Shown here one piece after another: positions 52,658 through 60,498 of a DNA stretch of 64,000 bases. The DNA is from an uncultured Eubacterium sp. (GTDB lineage: Bacteria; Bacillota; Clostridia; Peptostreptococcales; Anaerovoracaceae), in the NCBI GenBank assembly GCA_937966095.1, contig CALCKF010000101.1:1-64000 (forward strand), in the 5' to 3' direction. The notes below the pieces were generated by a model, which had not been told where the DNA came from, did no database searches, and worked only from the letters and a program-made list of their open reading frames with translations. Made by a program: the position numbers and the translations under genes. The stretch's first letter is position 1; each line of letters opens with the position of its first letter.

Positions 52658-53619
52658 TCGGCCTCACCCCTCTCGACAGCCTCTGTCTGATATATGTAAT
52701 TTATCACATCCGTAAACCCGTCTCTGCAGATCTCTATCCCGTCTATTGTCCTTCCAGGAACAAAACTCAAAAGATCACACTCCCTTTTCTGATCATCAGG
52801 TATCTCCACAAGCTTCATTATGCCGGCTGTTACCGGGGGATTCGTTTCTTCATCCCATATTAGCGTGCCTTTTAAAATTTCGGCATCTGATGCCGTATTA
52901 TGATCCATCATCTGAACAGACATCTCATAGCATGGAAACTGCCCTGAGGATATCGATGAGCGCAGACTGTCCTCAGCACAGTCAATGTCAAATCCGGCCA
53001 TGAATTCTGCGGATATCCTGTCAAGCGATTCTCCTGATGCTGATTCTCCATCCTTCACAGGTGTCCATTTGTATCTCACAAGGAATTTTTCCCCTTTCTC
53101 GTTTTCCCAAATGGTATTGTTTGCAGAATACCAATTTATGTCAACGAATGATGATGTAAGACATTCATTTGAGTAAAATCTCAAGGCACAATTCATCGAT
53201 TCCGGATTATCCGCTATAAACCGCCAGAATGCGTCTCTGTTTACACCGTCAAAACGTTCTTTTTTTGTAAAAGCTTCCGCCATTTCAAGAAATTTTGTTT
53301 CATCATGTATGAAAAAGACCGGCAGATTATGACAAAGCATATCATATCGTCCTTCTCCACTGATAAATTTTACGTTCATGCTTTTTATATTTCTTGAAGT
53401 ATCCGCTGTTCCACGGTCTCCCAGCATGGAAGAAAACCTTACCGTCACCGGTGTTATCTCGTCAAAATCTCTGAATATCGATGCTCTTGTATAATCACTC
53501 AGCGACATATAGGGCCTGAAGAATCCCTTTGCCGAGACCCCTTTCCTGAACATGAGCCTGGGCTTTGATATATTCTTTATCATCCTGTGTAGTTTTTCCA
53601 GCAGTAAATAATCTGTCAT
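52654..53619 (-). CDS. Catalase-like haem-fold protein lacking the distal histidine, 321 aa
   Basis: The catalase beta-barrel is clear: DYTRASIFRDFDEITPVTVR, FSSMLGDRGTADTSRNIKSM, NVKFISGEGRYDML and NLPVFFIHD (the distal Asn is kept). But the segment equivalent to R-V-V-H-A-K-G reads RLMFRKG, with Phe24 in place of the essential His. The proximal region GRTIDGIEICRDGF..INYIY keeps a Tyr but not the Arg of R-x-x-x-Y, and the frame ends just after. ATG 53619 is fixed by GAGGTGG; the longer frame to 53694 overlaps dut. It may bind haem but should not be an efficient catalase. Confidence 0.75.
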   Translation of the reverse strand: MTDYLLLEKLHRMIKNISKPRLMFRKGVSAKGFFRPYMSLSDYTRASIFRDFDEITPVTVRFSSMLGDRGTADTSRNIKSMNVKFISGEGRYDMLCHNLPVFFIHDETKFLEMAEAFTKKERFDGVNRDAFWRFIADNPESMNCALRFYSNECLTSSFVDINWYSANNTIWENEKGEKFLVRYKWTPVKDGESASGESLDRISAEFMAGFDIDCAEDSLRSSISSGQFPCYEMSVQMMDHNTASDAEILKGTLIWDEETNPPVTAGIMKLVEIPDDQKRECDLLSFVPGRTIDGIEICRDGFTDVINYIYQTEAVERGEAD

Positions 53620-53674
53620 CTGCACCACCTCACGGTAGTATATGCGACGCTTCACTGTTTTGCCATGATAAAAA

Positions 53675-54103
53675 TCATATACCCGTATGGCCAAAGCCTC
53701 CTCCGCCTCTTTCCGTTTCGGACAGTGAGTCTGACAGGATCATATCAGCCTTTTCATACCTGCTTATAACCATCTGGGCTATCCTGTCCCCGTTATTTAC
53801 TGTGAAATTCTCTTCCCCCCAGTTTATGAGGGAAACTTTGATTTCTCCCCTGTAATCACTGTCTATCGTGCCTGTACCGTTGGTAAGACCGATACCGTGT
53901 TTCACAGCAAGGCCGCTCCTGGCTCTTATCTGGGCTTCAAAGCCTGAAGGGATCTCCATAAAAAGCCCGGTAGGTATCAATGCTCTTTTTCCTGGTCCGA
54001 TAACAACAGGCTCATCTATATACGCACGTATATCCATTCCAGCTGACCCGGCTGTTTCATACTCAGGAATTTTTCCCGACAACGACTTGATCTTTATATT
54101 CAT
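53675..54103 (-). CDS. dut: dUTP diphosphatase, 142 aa
   Basis: Homotrimeric dUTPase that keeps uracil out of DNA. All five motifs are present in order: AGSAGMDIRAY, RSGLAVKHGIGL, GTIDSDYRGEIKVSLIN, GDRIAQMVI and the C-terminal RGGGGFGHTG, with catalytic Asp in motif 3. The start overlaps the stop of the M16 protease gene (ATGA). Confidence 0.96.
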   Translation of the reverse strand: MNIKIKSLSGKIPEYETAGSAGMDIRAYIDEPVVIGPGKRALIPTGLFMEIPSGFEAQIRARSGLAVKHGIGLTNGTGTIDSDYRGEIKVSLINWGEENFTVNNGDRIAQMVISRYEKADMILSDSLSETERGGGGFGHTGI

Positions 54104-55350
54104 CCTCTGACAAACCTTTCCAAATCAAATTCTCTTCCTGTAACGGCTGCCCCGCAATATGAAGAATAGTCTCCTATCAAAGATGCAGCTTCCAATATGT
54201 CATCAAGCGTTACTTCGTCAAATTTTTTAAGCACTTCTTCCGGCGGATACACTTTATCCAGCAGCAGCTTGTTCTTACCTATTGAAAACATCCTGCTGTT
54301 GATATTTTCAAGTCCGAAAATGTATGTGCTCTTTACCTGTTCCTTTGCCATGGACAGTTCCTCTTCGGTAACTCCCCTGCTGCTTATGTCCTCCAATTCA
54401 TATTTTACGGCATCGAGCGTATCACGTGCCTTATCATGTGCAACTCCGGCATATATGCTGAAAAATCCCCAATAGCTGTTGAATACGTTCATAGAGCATA
54501 CAGAGTATGCCAGTCCTTTTTCTTCTCTTATATTCTGAAACAGCCTCGAACTCATACTGCCTCCCAGTATACTGTTCATAAGGACAAATGCATAATACTT
54601 TTCATCATCCATAGAAACACCCGGGGTCGCAAGACATATATGAGTCTGTTCTATATCTTTGACCTTCACATCGAAACTCTGTCTGTATGGTTTCAGACTG
54701 ATATCATCACATATCTTTTCAGCTGCAAGAGCATTGAGACGGCTTTCAAACAGGTCCTCTATCCTGTCCTCATCGAAATTTCCGGCAACTGCAACTACTA
54801 TGCTGTTTCTCGCATACTTGTCTCTGAAATATGCGGTCATCTTCGATCTGTCTATGCCGGCCAGGCTTTCCGGAGTCCCCAGTATGCTTCTCCCGAGAGG
54901 ATTGCCGCTGGACACAAGCTCCGATATCGTATCATATACATCATCGTCCGGACTGTCCTTCACCATCTTTATCTCTTCACAGATAACTTTTCGCTCCTTA
55001 TCCATCTCTTCAGGGTCGAATTTTGAACATGTGAGCATATCCAGCAGTATTTCCGCGCCTTCATATATGTTGGAGGAAAGAGTCTTGATATAATAGCAAG
55101 TAGCCTCTTTCCCTGTAAAAGCATTGAACATGCCGCCGATCTTATCCACATCGGAAGCGATCTCCTTTGCCGTTCGTTTTTCAGTTCCTTTAAACATCAT
55201 GTGCTCTATATAATGAGATACACCCGATATTCCGTCATTTTCATCTGCTGCTCCGGCCTTTACCCAGATACCCAACGCCGCCGACTGCACATAATCGGTC
55301 TTTTCCATTATTATCGTGGTGCCGCATTTCAATTTTACTGTTTTTACCAT
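54100..55350 (-). CDS. M16-family zinc protease (processing-protease-like), 416 aa
   Basis: An inverzincin: HYIEHMMFKGTEKRTAKEIA contains H-x-x-E-H, the third zinc ligand Glu lies in TGKEATCYYIK, and RLFQNIREEKGLAYSVCSMN is the C-terminal family signature. About 420 residues is the length of the soluble YmxG/mlp type, usually near dut and spore genes in Bacillus. ATG 55350 is used; the frame extends to a TTG at 55371. Substrate unknown. Confidence 0.93.
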   Translation of the reverse strand: MVKTVKLKCGTTIIMEKTDYVQSAALGIWVKAGAADENDGISGVSHYIEHMMFKGTEKRTAKEIASDVDKIGGMFNAFTGKEATCYYIKTLSSNIYEGAEILLDMLTCSKFDPEEMDKERKVICEEIKMVKDSPDDDVYDTISELVSSGNPLGRSILGTPESLAGIDRSKMTAYFRDKYARNSIVVAVAGNFDEDRIEDLFESRLNALAAEKICDDISLKPYRQSFDVKVKDIEQTHICLATPGVSMDDEKYYAFVLMNSILGGSMSSRLFQNIREEKGLAYSVCSMNVFNSYWGFFSIYAGVAHDKARDTLDAVKYELEDISSRGVTEEELSMAKEQVKSTYIFGLENINSRMFSIGKNKLLLDKVYPPEEVLKKFDEVTLDDILEAASLIGDYSSYCGAAVTGREFDLERFVRG

Positions 55351-55472
55351 AGCAACACTGCCTTTCTTCAAAATATAGATTGTATTGTAACATAAAATGC
55401 AGTTTTTTCATATACTGCCATCAAACAATTCATTATAAATTTATATAACGTGATGATTCAAGGAGGTAGATT

Positions 55473-56492
55473 ATGAACTGTTTTTGTACACCACAGAACG
55501 GTACCGCCGCTGATTCATGCTGCAAAGCAAATGAATTATGCAGTTTCAGCGGCAACCTGGATGACGTGACCGCCACTCCAATATATGTACAGAGCGTATA
55601 TGATGCAGTAAGATTCCATATGCAGGGCATGAAGACTGCCCAATGCCTGAAGTTTTCACCGGCTATTCCTCCAGGCTGTTCAGTAAGCAGGATACTTGAT
55701 ATCAGATGCAAAAAAGTTTTCGATCCTTCACAGGCTTCCAGCTGTGACAATCTCACTCTGGATATGGAAACCGGTATTTCAGGAGCATATTTCGTGAATG
55801 AATGCAACAGCGTAGTGGAAACTGTAGGACCTGATGGCGTACCGTCCGAAAAAATACTTTTTGCTGACACAAGTGAATGTGATTCCACAAAATGCGGAAC
55901 ACCTATATTCGGAACACAGAATGTAAAAATCTGGGGAAACATAGTCGTTTATATCGATCTTGCGGTATGCGACAGCTGCGGCAGAGAAAGCACTATGACC
56001 ATATGTGCCGAGGTCAATATAGCTAAACCGTCATGTCCGCTGATACTTACCAACTTCTTTGAACTGTGTATGCCAAGCACGACCAACTCAGCATTCATGC
56101 CAAGGCTCACGGAGCTTTCAAACGCTGCCTTCAGCTGCAGGATGGCCACAAACAATGCTTCAAGAGATCTGTGTATAGGTCCTAACGGAGAAATAACCGC
56201 TAACCTTATCATAACCATCTGCGTGACCGTAGAAAAGAAGATAACGGTGCCGGTACAGCTCTGTGTCCTTTCTACAGGATTTGCCGAAGCTCCTCTTCAG
56301 GAAAATGTTTCCGGAGTGGTTACATGTCCCGGTCTGTTTCCTGAAAGAAATGATGGATGCAATGAGTCCGGCTGCTGTCAGAGTGAGTCAAACTCTTGTG
56401 TTACGAACCCGTGCTGCGATCCATGCTGCACTCCGTCACCTGGAGACTGCGACTGCGGCTGCAGTGATTACCCGCCATCAACATGCAAGTAA
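55473..56492 (+). CDS. Cysteine-rich protein, possible spore-surface component, 339 aa
   Basis: I do not recognise a named family. There is no signal peptide or membrane helix. Cysteines occur throughout (over 30), beginning MNCFCTPQNG and ending in a dense tail (CCQSES, NPCCDPCCTPSPGDCDCGC). Between them two beta-rich units share vocabulary (IFGTQNVKIWGNIVVYIDL; EITANLIITICVTVEKKITV), like self-assembling coat proteins. Perfect AAGGAGGT ribosome site. A CATATACTG 56 bases upstream, with AC about 17 bases before it, resembles a sigma-K -10/-35 but is weak. Its position beside spo0A/spoIVB supports a sporulation role, which is inference. Confidence 0.7.
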   Translation: MNCFCTPQNGTAADSCCKANELCSFSGNLDDVTATPIYVQSVYDAVRFHMQGMKTAQCLKFSPAIPPGCSVSRILDIRCKKVFDPSQASSCDNLTLDMETGISGAYFVNECNSVVETVGPDGVPSEKILFADTSECDSTKCGTPIFGTQNVKIWGNIVVYIDLAVCDSCGRESTMTICAEVNIAKPSCPLILTNFFELCMPSTTNSAFMPRLTELSNAAFSCRMATNNASRDLCIGPNGEITANLIITICVTVEKKITVPVQLCVLSTGFAEAPLQENVSGVVTCPGLFPERNDGCNESGCCQSESNSCVTNPCCDPCCTPSPGDCDCGCSDYPPSTCK

Positions 56493-56507
56493 ATGTCGTT
56501 AAAAATC

Positions 56508-56538
56508 AAAAGAGGGGATCCTGTAGGATACCCTCTTT
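56508..56538. terminator. Bidirectional terminator between the Cys-rich gene and spo0A
   Basis: AAAGAGGGGATCC and GGATACCCTCTTT pair with one mismatch and a four-base loop. On plus it is followed by CGTTTT, on minus by TGATTTTT, so it can end both convergent transcripts. Confidence 0.8.
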
Positions 56539-56560
56539 CGTTTTCCGCGCAAATAAGTCT

Positions 56561-57358
56561 TCAGCTTGCTCTTCTCTCTATCCTGAGTTTATCCGCTATT
56601 ATAGCTATGAACTCTGAATTCGTCGGTTTGCCTTTGTCATTCTGCACAGTGTATCCGAACAGTGAATTGATGGTCTCAAGTTTTCCTCTGTTCCATGCCA
56701 CTTCTATAGCATGTCTGATGGCTCGTTCTACACGGCTCGGAGTAGTATTGTTTGCTTTTGCTATTGCAGGATAAAGCTCCTTTGTTACCGCTCCCAGAAG
56801 ATCAATATCTTCCACCACCATTATTATGGCATCACGCAGATAATGATATCCCTTTATATGTGCAGGCACTCCTATCTCATGTATTATGTTGGTTATATCT
56901 ATTTCAAGGCTTTTGTCTTCATCCTCTTTTTGTCCTGTAAGTATCGCCCGCGCGTACTGCATCTTGTTTTCGCTGCTGTCATCTACTCCGGAAAGCTGGT
57001 TTATCCTCTTCATCAGTATATCCAGATTAAAAGGCTTTACTATGTAGTATTCCGCTCCCAGGCTGATTGCTTTCTGTGTTATAGGCTCCTGTCCCACAGC
57101 AGATAAAACGATAGTTCTCGGGTATTTTTCAAGTTCTATATTGTTAATAGTTTCCAGAACGCCTAATCCGTCCAGATGAGGCATGACCATATCCAGTATC
57201 AAAATTTCAGGCTGATTGGATTTGATGTTTTCTACAGTTTTTATTCCATCATGAGAAACGAAAGCCAAATCAATATCTTCTTTATCGGAAAAATAGTCAA
57301 CCAGAAGTTCACAGAATTCCTTATTATCGTCAGCGATACCGATTTTAATTCTTTTCAT
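56561..57358 (-). CDS. spo0A: Stage 0 sporulation master regulator Spo0A, 265 aa
   Basis: Receiver domain (1-120) with [13 protein letters not shown], phospho-Asp in [16 protein letters not shown], and VKPFNLDIL; then a linker and the Spo0A DNA-binding domain with the invariant [18 protein letters not shown] recognition helix. It controls entry into sporulation. ATG 57358 lies eight bases from AGGAGG; the ATG at 57364 is too close. An exact TGTCGAA 0A box lies in its own upstream region. Confidence 0.97.
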   Translation of the reverse strand: MKRIKIGIADDNKEFCELLVDYFSDKEDIDLAFVSHDGIKTVENIKSNQPEILILDMVMPHLDGLGVLETINNIELEKYPRTIVLSAVGQEPITQKAISLGAEYYIVKPFNLDILMKRINQLSGVDDSSENKMQYARAILTGQKEDEDKSLEIDITNIIHEIGVPAHIKGYHYLRDAIIMVVEDIDLLGAVTKELYPAIAKANNTTPSRVERAIRHAIEVAWNRGKLETINSLFGYTVQNDKGKPTNSEFIAIIADKLRIERRAS

Positions 57359-57393
57359 TTTCATATCCTCCTGTTTTTTAACATCATGGCTTT

Positions 57394-57414
57394 TTCGACA
57401 TATGCCATGTCAAA
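57394..57414 (-). promoter_or_regulatory. 0A box upstream of spo0A
   Basis: TGTCGAA on the minus strand at 57400-57394, with a one-mismatch copy TGTCAAA on plus at 57408-57414. A TATAAT at 57439-57434 may be the -10. Spo0A~P binding here would be autoregulatory, as known for spo0A in Bacillus and Clostridia. Confidence 0.6.
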
Positions 57415-57512
57415 TAATAAAAATTAATTGGAAATTATAGGTTATTTACACTACAATTTAAATTTTAAATATATGAAGGATATTATCAACGGATTACGAA
57501 ATACAATTTATT

Positions 57513-58580
57513 TTAATTTTCGACAAGATCTGACTCCCTCAGCATCCATTCGATAAAAACTCCGTATCCTCGACTCGGATTATTGACGAAAACATGTGTC
57601 ACTGCTCCTATGATGCGGTCATCCTGTATTATAGGGCTTCCGCTCATTCCCTGTACGATACCTCCGCTCTCATCAAGAAGCTCCTTATCCGTCACTCTTA
57701 TGACCATGCTTTTATCAGCAGGCGCATCCTGATCTTCTATCTGCTCGATCTCTATCTCGAAACGTTTTATTTCATTGTTGGAAAGTGTGGACAGTATATA
57801 TGCCTTTCCCAGTCTGACCTGGTCTTTAGTCCCTACGGCCAGCGGTTTTTCATATAAAGGATTTTCTATGGGATGATATGAGACACCAAACACTCCGAAT
57901 TCACTGTTCCTTTCAAGACTTCCGAGCGGATCATCAGAATGATAGAATATCCCTTTTATTTCACCCGGCTCACCGCTTTTGCCTTCCTCCACTTCTCTCA
58001 CCTGTGATTCCAGCAGCAACCCGGTTTCCACCGAAAGTATAGAGTTCGTCTCAGGATCCACTATTCCGTGGCCTAAAGCTCCGAAAGTAGAATTCGAAGG
58101 ATCGTAATATGTCAAAGTGCCTATACCGGCTGTTTTGTCCTTTACCCACACTCCCAGCTTATAAAGACCGTCCTCACCTGACTCTACAGGGTTTATGCTG
58201 ATATTCATGATCTCGCCGTTTCTTTTTATCTTCAGTTTTACCGTGTCCTTAACTTCGTTTACTATTGACTGCACTTCATCTGCATGATACACTTCTGTAC
58301 CGTTGATCTCCATTATTATATCTCCTATCTGAAGACCGCTCAAAAGACCGGGATTGATCGCTTTTCCGCTCTTCCCCTCTATTTCCTCAAGGCCTACTAT
58401 CAAAACGCCTCTGACGTCCATTTTGACCCCTACAGACTGACCTCCGGGCACCAGCACCTTTTCTGCCACTACCGGAACATTCGCTGTACTGTCGTTTTCC
58501 GGCATCACCTGCCCTATCAAGGCTATGGAAAGAAGCAGTCCGCATAATACCAGCGTTCCCTTTTTAATGAATTTTTTCAT
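57513..58580 (-). CDS. spoIVB: SpoIVB signalling serine peptidase (S55), 355 aa
   Basis: N-terminal membrane anchor (KGTLVLCGLLLSIALIGQVM), PDZ domain (GLLSGLQIGDIIMEINGTEV), then the S55 peptidase with catalytic His in FGALGHGI and Ser in QGMSGSPII, and GYGVFIEWML near the end. In Bacillus it is secreted from the forespore and cleaves SpoIVFA to start pro-sigma-K processing. ATG 58580 follows AGGGGGAT; the longer frame runs into the bofC-like gene. It lies 10 bases after that gene, so both form one transcript. Confidence 0.95.
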   Translation of the reverse strand: MKKFIKKGTLVLCGLLLSIALIGQVMPENDSTANVPVVAEKVLVPGGQSVGVKMDVRGVLIVGLEEIEGKSGKAINPGLLSGLQIGDIIMEINGTEVYHADEVQSIVNEVKDTVKLKIKRNGEIMNISINPVESGEDGLYKLGVWVKDKTAGIGTLTYYDPSNSTFGALGHGIVDPETNSILSVETGLLLESQVREVEEGKSGEPGEIKGIFYHSDDPLGSLERNSEFGVFGVSYHPIENPLYEKPLAVGTKDQVRLGKAYILSTLSNNEIKRFEIEIEQIEDQDAPADKSMVIRVTDKELLDESGGIVQGMSGSPIIQDDRIIGAVTHVFVNNPSRGYGVFIEWMLRESDLVEN

Positions 58581-58590
58581 CAGAATCCCC

Positions 58591-59010
58591 CTAGCTGTCA
58601 AAGTTCTGAAGGAATTCGCCAAGATCGTCCTCGGTCTGTATAGTCACTCCGTCTATAAACAGCTGCTGATCGTTTTCCGAGAGAAGATCAAAAGGTATTG
58701 ATGTTATAAGATAAAGTTCCTCGTTCCCCTCTGAATCACAGACAAAGACCTTGACTACTCCGTCGACTTCCTTTATTAGGTATGTTTCAGGTTCCGTTTC
58801 CGTGTCTGTCCCCTTGTCATCATCTTTCTCTACGCCGGTTTCTTTCTGCTGTTTTTCTTCTACCTCAACTTTCTGTACAGCATCCTGTGCAGGCTCCGTA
58901 TCAGAGGTATCTTGATAATTCAGCCATATACCAAAGCTAAGAACCAGTGCCCCCATTATTGTAAAAACTATCCTTTTTCTCAGTTTCTTTCTTCTCGTAT
59001 CTCTGAACAT
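58591..59010 (-). CDS. BofC-like protein, 139 aa
   Basis: A basic N-terminus and membrane helix (IVFTIMGALVLSFGIWL), an acidic linker, and a C-terminal domain of the BofC type (YLIKEVDGVVKVFVCDSEGN, LITSIPFDLLSENDQQLFID, EDDLGEFLQNFDS). In Bacillus BofC restrains SpoIVB in the forespore-mother cell space; encoded directly upstream of spoIVB here, the same role is likely. ATG 59010 has GAGGAGAG nine bases upstream; the longer frame to 59106 runs into the terminator at 59082. Confidence 0.8.
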   Translation of the reverse strand: MFRDTRRKKLRKRIVFTIMGALVLSFGIWLNYQDTSDTEPAQDAVQKVEVEEKQQKETGVEKDDDKGTDTETEPETYLIKEVDGVVKVFVCDSEGNEELYLITSIPFDLLSENDQQLFIDGVTIQTEDDLGEFLQNFDS

Positions 59011-59081
59011 AATACATCTCTCCTCGTATGTATTATGGTCTTTTTTTCCTTTTTTATTCACAAATGCTTTATAACTTAAAA

Positions 59082-59109
59082 AGCATGGATGTCTTCTGCC
59101 ATCCATGCT
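59082..59109 (-). terminator. Terminator of the sigma-54 two-component operon
   Basis: AGCATGGATG and CATCCATGCT, a perfect ten-base stem with eight-base loop and a TTTT run on the minus strand, 18 bases after the response regulator stop. It separates that operon from bofC-spoIVB. Confidence 0.85.
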
Positions 59110-59127
59110 CTCAATATGCGTCCGCCT

Positions 59128-60498
59128 TTATTTCAGTCCGAATTCAACAAGTTTATTGAAAAGCTGTCTGCGTGAAATAGAAAGTATATCTGCCACCTTG
59201 TTCATATCATCCGGATATCGTTCCAAAAGTCCCTCGATATACGATTTTTCAGCCTTTCCTCTGTACTCTCTCAAGGATTCCGTATAATCAGTTTCAAAAA
59301 TACTCTGGCTTACATGCCTTCCCCTTCCTGATATGATCTCTGAGGGAAGATATTCTTCTTTTATCTCTCCCTCTTCAGACAGCACCATGCATCGCTCGAC
59401 TATATTTTTCAATTCTCTCACATTTCCCGGGTAATTGTAGTTTATGAGAAGCTCCCTTACTTTATCACTCATATACGTATGCTTTTTTTTCATCTCCCGG
59501 GAATACTTATCGACGAAATAGTCTATAAAAAGCTGTATATCCTCAGGTCTTTCTCTGAGAGGCGGCAGTTCTATTACTATGGTGCTTATCCTGTAAAAAA
59601 GATCACTTCTGAACAGATCGCGATCCATATCTTCCTTCAGGTTTCTGTTGGTAGCTGTTATCAGTCTGAAATCAACTGTTATAGGGGTATTGCTGCCCAT
59701 CCTGTATATCGTTTTGTTCTCTATAGCTTTAAGAAGCTTTCCCTGGAGCCCCATCGAGACTCCTCCTATCTCGTCAAGGAAAAGCGTTCCGCCATGAGCT
59801 GCTTCAAAAAGTCCTATCCTTTTCTGAGTAGCTCCTGTAAAAGCACCGCGTTCATGTCCGAAAAGCTCTGATTCCAATATGGACTCCGAAAGAGCCTGAC
59901 AATTCAGTTCAAGAAGATTTGCATTTTTCCTGCTGCTTTTCTCATGTATGAAAGAGGCCAGAACCTCTTTGCCTGCTCCTGATTCCCCCAGGATCAGTAT
60001 ATTGGACTCGCTCGCCGCAGCTCTTTCAGCCAGGACAAGCATCCTGCTGAATTTTGAATTCCTGCTTTCCAGCATATATCCGCCTCTTACCTTTTCTTCA
60101 AGAACTCTGTTTTTTATGACAGCGGTTCTCATGTCTTTGATCTTGCGGATCTCTATAAGAAGTTCCTCCGGATCGTTTCCTTTCGTTACATACGTATATG
60201 CTCCGGACTTCATGGTTTCTACAGCTTTTTCTATTGTTCCGAAAGCAGTAAGAACTATGACTTCAGTATCATACTCTCTCTTTTTGATTTCCTTCAGCAG
60301 CTCATAACCGTCCATCACCGGCATGTTTATATCTGATATAACAACATCGAAACTGCCCTTTTCAAGCATCTCCAGGGCTTCCTGTCCATTGAAGCAGGTT
60401 TCGGTCGTATATCCATTGCTTTCCAGAATCATTTTAAGGACCTCACAGTAGTCCTTTTCGTCATCTACTACAAGTATCCTGAGATTTTCCCTGATCAT
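59128..60498 (-). CDS. NtrC-family sigma-54 response regulator, 456 aa
   Basis: Receiver (1-120) with LRILVVDDEKDYCEV, phospho-Asp in VVISDINMPVMDG and Lys in VTKGNDPEEL; AAA+ domain with LGESGAGKEV, the sigma-54 loop HERGAFTGATQKRIG, GTLFLDEIGG, and FRSDLFYRISTIVIELPPLR; Fis-type HTH at the end (MNKVADILSISRRQLFNKLV). ATG 60498 follows GGAGG; the stop of the kinase gene overlaps it. It is the partner of the kinase upstream and probably controls a sigma-54 operon, perhaps including the permease gene. Confidence 0.93.
   Translation of the reverse strand: MIRENLRILVVDDEKDYCEVLKMILESNGYTTETCFNGQEALEMLEKGSFDVVISDINMPVMDGYELLKEIKKREYDTEVIVLTAFGTIEKAVETMKSGAYTYVTKGNDPEELLIEIRKIKDMRTAVIKNRVLEEKVRGGYMLESRNSKFSRMLVLAERAAASESNILILGESGAGKEVLASFIHEKSSRKNANLLELNCQALSESILESELFGHERGAFTGATQKRIGLFEAAHGGTLFLDEIGGVSMGLQGKLLKAIENKTIYRMGSNTPITVDFRLITATNRNLKEDMDRDLFRSDLFYRISTIVIELPPLRERPEDIQLFIDYFVDKYSREMKKKHTYMSDKVRELLINYNYPGNVRELKNIVERCMVLSEEGEIKEEYLPSEIISGRGRHVSQSIFETDYTESLREYRGKAEKSYIEGLLERYPDDMNKVADILSISRRQLFNKLVEFGLK

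Noticed and set aside
55433..55942. 169-codon minus-strand frame
   Set aside because: Antisense to the Cys-rich gene and with no ribosome site; the plus frame has AAGGAGGT and a coherent terminator.
57519..57525. TTCGACA, a second exact 0A box on the minus strand
   Set aside because: It lies inside the last codons of spoIVB, 160 bases upstream of spo0A; likely chance, so not listed as a regulatory site.
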